This document shows, piece after piece, positions 5,208-8,945 of a DNA stretch of 8,945 nt. Every line of letters starts with the position of its first letter. Position 1 is the stretch's first letter. Both the position numbers and the translations under genes were made by a program. This DNA is from DATJGR01 sp032124855 (GTDB lineage Bacteria; Pseudomonadota; Gammaproteobacteria; Pseudomonadales; Azotimanducaceae): contig JAQBCT010000230.1 of the NCBI GenBank assembly GCA_032124855.1, positions 1 to 8,945 on the forward strand, given 5' to 3'. The notes under the pieces were generated by a model. The model was not told the DNA's origin. It did no database searches and saw nothing but the letters and a program-made list of their open reading frames with translations.

Positions 5208-7652
5208 TCACTCCCCCATCTCCCACGTAAACCGCACGCCCACCATTCGTGGCGGCAGTACATCGTGCAAATACCTTCGCACGTACACGGGATCGCCGTT
5301 GATGTCGGCCACCGTTTGCACAAAGGCAACGGTCTGCGACGCGCTGGTCTCGGCGTACTCGTCGAACACGTTCTTGGCGAACAGGGTCAGCGACCACTGA
5401 TTATTCGACAGCACCGCGGCGACATCCTGAATCGCATAGCTGTCCAGGTGCTCGCCGAATCCTTTGTCGCCGGTGCGCGTCAGCACGTTGCTGATGGCGG
5501 TGACGCCATAGTTCAGTTCCAGCACATAGCCCGCGGACAATGGCCACTCGTACGCGACAAACAGCGTGCCTTGATGTTCGGGCGCGCCTGGCAGCCGATC
5601 GCCGGATTCACCGGGCAGGTAGGTGATCGTGCTTTGGAATCCTGGTGGATTGATCGTGCCGATCAGCCCTGTGACTTCGTCCGTCAGCTCGGCGTGGGCG
5701 TACGAATAGGACAGGCGTGCCGACAGGCGGTCGGTTGCCATGAAATTCAACGCGAGTTCCGCGCCGTACGATTCGGCGCCGCTGCCATTCTTCCTGATCG
5801 GTTGCAGGCCGATCTGGGTGGCGGACTGCACCTGGGGATCCTGCCAGTCGATGTAGAAAATATCGCCGTTGGCGGTCAAACGGCCGTCCAGCCACGTTGT
5901 GTGTGCGCCGATCTCGTAGTTGGTGGTGGTGTCGGATTTGTATTCGAGTTCGTCGGGTTGCGCGCAAACGTTTTGATTCGGCGGCAGCGGCACGGGGCAA
6001 AGCGGCAGGCCGTTGGAATTGCCGATGCGATAGCCCTCGCTGATGGTCAGGTATGCCATCACATCGTCGCTGATCTGATACGACGTGTTGAATTTGTACA
6101 GCACGCCATCGTCGCTCTGGTCCGCGGGCTCGTAGTCGAGAATCACCTGGTCCTGCGGGTCGCCACCGTAAACGGTGTTCGCCAGTGGGATGTCCACTGC
6201 CAGGCGGGTATCGAACTCGTACTTGTACCAGCGCGCCCCCAACGTCACCTGCCAGGCATCCGTGACCTGATATGAGAGTTCGCCGAAACCCGCGTATTCC
6301 TTGAGCTTGGACTTCTGCTTCGAGATGTACTCCAGATTGTCGGGGCGCAACTGAATTCCGCCGAACTCCGCCACGGCGAATGCATCGAATCCCGGTGTGA
6401 ATTCCTTGCTGTCGCCGTCGGCGTCCTGGTTTTTGTAGAAGCCGCCGACGATCCAGCCCCAGCGTCCGGCCGAGGTCGATACCAGCCGCAGCTCCTGCGT
6501 GAACGTGTCGTCGTCCTCGCGTTCCGTAGTGAACGCGGTGAATGACGGGAAAGCCTCATAGCTGTATTCCAGCGTAATCAGCAGATCCGTCTGGTCCCGG
6601 TGGCCGTGCTCCTTGTACCGGGCATAGCCGGTGGCGGACGTGAGTTCAGCAAAGCCGAGGTCCGAGATCACCTCCAGCGCCACCAGTTGATTGTCGCGTT
6701 TGTTGGGTTCGAGCACGCGCATGCCGGCCGTGTAATCATTGGTGTTCAGTGCGTCTTTCGAGCTGACATTACGTCCGCCCGCATCCTGGTACTGAAAGTA
6801 GTAGGTCAGCGTCGCATCAATCTGGTCGATGGGCTGCCAGCGCAACGCGGCGCGACCGGACTTGGTTTCCACGTCGTTGGCGTTGTCCTGCTGGTGCAGG
6901 TTCGCAGCGACGTCGGCGGGATCCGAAAAATCCGGATCAGGGTTCGACACGCCCACTTCCCGGACGAGATAGTCGTAGCTGATGAAGCCCGGATCGCTGC
7001 GGTAGTCGTAGCTGCCGCGAAATGCCAGCGTGTCGGTGATGGGAATGTTGAATGTGGCACCGCCGTCGCCGCCAAGCTCGGACGATCCAGAGTAGCCATA
7101 GCCGCTGCCGCGCACGGCAAGTTCGGTTTTATCCAACGCCGGCCGATTCGGGATGTAGCGGATCGCGCCGGCCATCGTGCCGGCCCCGTACAGCGTACCT
7201 TGCGGCCCCAGCAGCGCTTCCACGCGTTGCATGTCGTTCAGCTGCAGATCGATGTAGATGGGAATTTCGCCGAGGTACGTTGCGACCATACCTCCGCCGT
7301 CGTTGCTCAGCGCTTCCGCGGGCGCCAGCGGGTCCGCATTCAGGCCGCGCGCCACGATCCGGCCGGTGCCGCGCGCCCCCTGATCGACGACGTGCAGACC
7401 CGGCACCCACGACGCCAGCTCGGCGAGGTTGGTGAAGCCCTGCTGCTCGATCTCGGCGCCAGATACGGCAGCGATGTTGATCGGAACATCCTGCACTGTG
7501 GCTGAGCGGCGCGTGGCCGTGACAATCAGCTCTTCAATCAGCAATTCCTGCTCTTGCGCGGAGACGTGCGGTGCCCAGCTCGACAGCGGCAGCGCCAGGG
7601 CGCCGATGGCTGCGGCCAGTGGTGTCTTTCGAAAGATTCGATTGGCGTTCAT
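5208..7652 (-). CDS. TonB-dependent outer-membrane receptor
   Basis: This is an 814-residue receptor from the ATG at 7652. I prefer this start because a GGGGGGA ribosome-binding site (7665-7659) lies 6 bases upstream; the ATG at 7667 would add five residues and overlap that site. A signal peptide covers about residues 1-32 (cleavage near VSA-QEQ). A TonB-box-like segment, EELIVTATRR, is at 40-49. The plug domain runs to about 170, with VPINIAAVSGAEI, RVEALLGPQGTLYGAGTMAGAI and similar typical motifs. The remainder is a 22-strand-type barrel with alternating aromatic strands and long loops. The only two cysteines, 552 and 563, lie in a proline-rich loop. The C-terminus ends FTWEMGE, not with the usual final aromatic residue. 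It should import a ligand across the outer membrane using TonB-ExbBD energy; the ligand cannot be predicted. It is divergent from a TPR-sulfotransferase gene, 86 bases away. Confidence 0.95.
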   Translation of the reverse strand: MNANRIFRKTPLAAAIGALALPLSSWAPHVSAQEQELLIEELIVTATRRSATVQDVPINIAAVSGAEIEQQGFTNLAELASWVPGLHVVDQGARGTGRIVARGLNADPLAPAEALSNDGGGMVATYLGEIPIYIDLQLNDMQRVEALLGPQGTLYGAGTMAGAIRYIPNRPALDKTELAVRGSGYGYSGSSELGGDGGATFNIPITDTLAFRGSYDYRSDPGFISYDYLVREVGVSNPDPDFSDPADVAANLHQQDNANDVETKSGRAALRWQPIDQIDATLTYYFQYQDAGGRNVSSKDALNTNDYTAGMRVLEPNKRDNQLVALEVISDLGFAELTSATGYARYKEHGHRDQTDLLITLEYSYEAFPSFTAFTTEREDDDTFTQELRLVSTSAGRWGWIVGGFYKNQDADGDSKEFTPGFDAFAVAEFGGIQLRPDNLEYISKQKSKLKEYAGFGELSYQVTDAWQVTLGARWYKYEFDTRLAVDIPLANTVYGGDPQDQVILDYEPADQSDDGVLYKFNTSYQISDDVMAYLTISEGYRIGNSNGLPLCPVPLPPNQNVCAQPDELEYKSDTTTNYEIGAHTTWLDGRLTANGDIFYIDWQDPQVQSATQIGLQPIRKNGSGAESYGAELALNFMATDRLSARLSYSYAHAELTDEVTGLIGTINPPGFQSTITYLPGESGDRLPGAPEHQGTLFVAYEWPLSAGYVLELNYGVTAISNVLTRTGDKGFGEHLDSYAIQDVAAVLSNNQWSLTLFAKNVFDEYAETSASQTVAFVQTVADINGDPVYVRRYLHDVLPPRMVGVRFTWEMGE

Positions 7653-7658
7653 GTTCGT

Positions 7659-7665
7659 TCCCCCC
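7659..7665 (-). promoter_or_regulatory. Ribosome binding site deciding the TonB receptor start
   Basis: GGGGGGA on the minus strand sits 6 bases before the ATG at 7652 and overlaps the alternative ATG at 7667. This supports the downstream start, which also gives a standard signal peptide (MNANRIFRKTPLAAAIG). Confidence 0.5.
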
Positions 7666-7738
7666 ATGCCCCGCAGGGCAATCTACCCATCCAAAACCGG
7701 CGCCCGCCTACCCCATTTCTGCAGCGGATCTGGCTACC

Positions 7739-8945
7739 ATGGCCGATATGCCCGAAATCACGCCCTCTGACAACATCTGCGCCGCGTGGTATCGCGAAGC
7801 GGAAAGCGCTTTGGCGAACCGATCGTACCAGTCGGCCCATCAATGGTGCATGCGAATACTCGAGCGCGAGCCGCGCTACGCATCCGCATTCTTTCTGCTT
7901 GCGCTGATCGCCGCAGAGCACAACAACTTCGCCAAGGCCGCGGATGTGCTGGAACGCGCGATTCGGCTTGATGCCCATGATGCGCGGTTTCACGCGCATC
8001 TGGCGCGGTGTTTCGTCGCACTGAACCGTCAGTTGGACGCACGCCTCGCAGCGCGTCGCGCAGTGGTCGCCGGCCCGAATGAGCCACTGACGCTGGACAC
8101 CATCGGGGTCGTGTTCAGCCGCACCGGGGATCATACGGAGGCTGTGCCGCTGTTCGAGCGTGCAGTTGCGATGGACCCGCACAACGCGAGCTATGCCTAC
8201 AATCTCGGCGCGGCGCGGCAGTTCGTCGGCGACTTTCCCGGCGCTGAGACGGCCTATCAGCACGCAATCGACATTGAACCGACGCTGTACCGCGCGCATT
8301 CATCCCGAGTGCAGCTGCGACGCGCCACTGCTGCTGACAACCACGTGGCCGAATTGGAGGCGCTGTACACGCGGCTGCCGGACGACGCGGACGCTAAACT
8401 GCATGTCGGGCACGCGCTGGCGAAGGAACTCGAGGATCTGGGCGCGTATCCCGACGCGTTCGACTGGCTGGTGCGTGCGGCCGGGCACAAGCGGCGCGTG
8501 GTGGGTTACGACGCGGCCGATGATGCTGCGTTGTTCACCGCTGCGGCTGAGACAGTGCGCGCGTCGCCTGCGCCGGGTCATCCCAACGAAGAACCGATTT
8601 TCATCATCGGTATGCCACGTACCGGCACCACATTGGTGGATAGAATTCTGTCGAGTCATCCGGACGTGTTTTCGGCGGGCGAACTCACCAACTTCGCGCT
8701 GTTGCTGAAGCGCCACACCGGCACCGGCTCGAACAAGGTGCTGGACGCGCCCACCCTGGCCGCAAGTACTACGCTCGATCTTTCAGCGGCAGGCGCGCAG
8801 TACATCGACAGCACGCGCCCGCGCACCGGCCACACGCATCGTTTCATCGACAAAATGCCGATGAATTTTTTCTATGCCGCATTGATTCACGCGGCGCTGC
8901 CCAACGCGCGCGTCATCTGCCTGCGCCGCAATCCGATGGATGCGT
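7739..8945 (+). CDS. TPR-repeat sulfotransferase (3' end beyond window)
   Basis: 402 residues are visible; the C-terminus lies outside the window. The start is the ATG at 7739, with a second in-frame ATG at 7748; neither has a strong ribosome-binding site. Residues about 14-280 form helical TPR-type repeats, for example NNFAKAADVLERAIRLDA (62-79), HTEAVPLFERAVAMDP (132-147) and FPGAETAYQHAIDIEP (166-181). A Sulfotransfer_3-type domain begins near 284: IFIIGMPRTGTTLVDRIL contains the P-loop-like 5'-phosphosulfate loop PRTGTT (293-298), and RVICLRRNPMDA (391-402) is the start of the 3'-phosphate-binding motif. The family transfers a sulfonate group from PAPS to a hydroxyl or amine; the acceptor is unknown. 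No signal peptide is visible, so it is probably cytosolic. TPR-sulfotransferases of this layout often sit beside TonB-dependent receptor genes, as here, which suggests a shared role. Confidence 0.93.
   Translation, partial: MADMPEITPSDNICAAWYREAESALANRSYQSAHQWCMRILEREPRYASAFFLLALIAAEHNNFAKAADVLERAIRLDAHDARFHAHLARCFVALNRQLDARLAARRAVVAGPNEPLTLDTIGVVFSRTGDHTEAVPLFERAVAMDPHNASYAYNLGAARQFVGDFPGAETAYQHAIDIEPTLYRAHSSRVQLRRATAADNHVAELEALYTRLPDDADAKLHVGHALAKELEDLGAYPDAFDWLVRAAGHKRRVVGYDAADDAALFTAAAETVRASPAPGHPNEEPIFIIGMPRTGTTLVDRILSSHPDVFSAGELTNFALLLKRHTGTGSNKVLDAPTLAASTTLDLSAAGAQYIDSTRPRTGHTHRFIDKMPMNFFYAALIHAALPNARVICLRRNPMDA

Noticed and set aside
5265..6275. Plus-strand open frame of 336 codons, and a similar one at 6600-7505
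   Set aside because: Both are antisense to the TonB-dependent receptor, whose motifs are clear; they have no recognisable domain or upstream ribosome-binding site.
7666..7684. Short GCCC...GGGC hairpin upstream of the receptor
   Set aside because: It is only a 4-base stem in a GC-rich region; too weak to call an operator or riboswitch.

Overview
The window looks like chromosomal DNA from a GC-rich proteobacterium. The evidence is a large TonB-dependent outer-membrane receptor, a lipoprotein c5-type cytochrome, Tat-type signal peptides and a CCA-encoding tRNA-Arg. The divergent pairing of a TonB-dependent receptor with a TPR-sulfotransferase reminds me of gammaproteobacteria such as Steroidobacter-like lineages, but that placement is inference. 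No mobile element, CRISPR array or rRNA is visible.

Layout. Positions 1-2525 (minus strand) hold a tight three-gene cluster. In transcription order these are a lipoprotein cytochrome c5 (2525-2193), a Tat-exported FAD-linked sugar/aldonolactone oxidase-like protein (2196-814) and a Tat-exported PLP enzyme of the D-threonine aldolase/alanine racemase N-terminal fold (817 to beyond the left edge). Both junctions are 4-base ATGA stop/start overlaps, so the genes are almost certainly translationally coupled. A 35-base near-perfect palindrome (42-76) lies inside the reading frame of the PLP gene. Upstream on the same strand (2591-4360) is a membrane-anchored coiled-coil protein with 11-residue repeats.

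The plus strand then carries tRNA-Arg(CCG) (4569-4645) with a promoter-like sequence just upstream. It is followed after 37 bases by a small SRPBCC/AHSA1-type gene (4683-5183). That gene converges on a TonB-dependent receptor (7652-5208, minus strand). Divergent from the receptor, across 86 bases, is a TPR-sulfotransferase (7739 to beyond the right edge).

How the genes may work together. The cytochrome, FAD and PLP genes look like one envelope redox module: the FAD enzyme would oxidise a substrate and pass electrons to the lipoprotein cytochrome, and the PLP enzyme would act on the same pathway in the periplasm. The substrate cannot be read from the sequence. The receptor probably imports an unknown ligand through the outer membrane, and the sulfotransferase next to it may be functionally linked. 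The coiled-coil and SRPBCC genes have no assignable role here.
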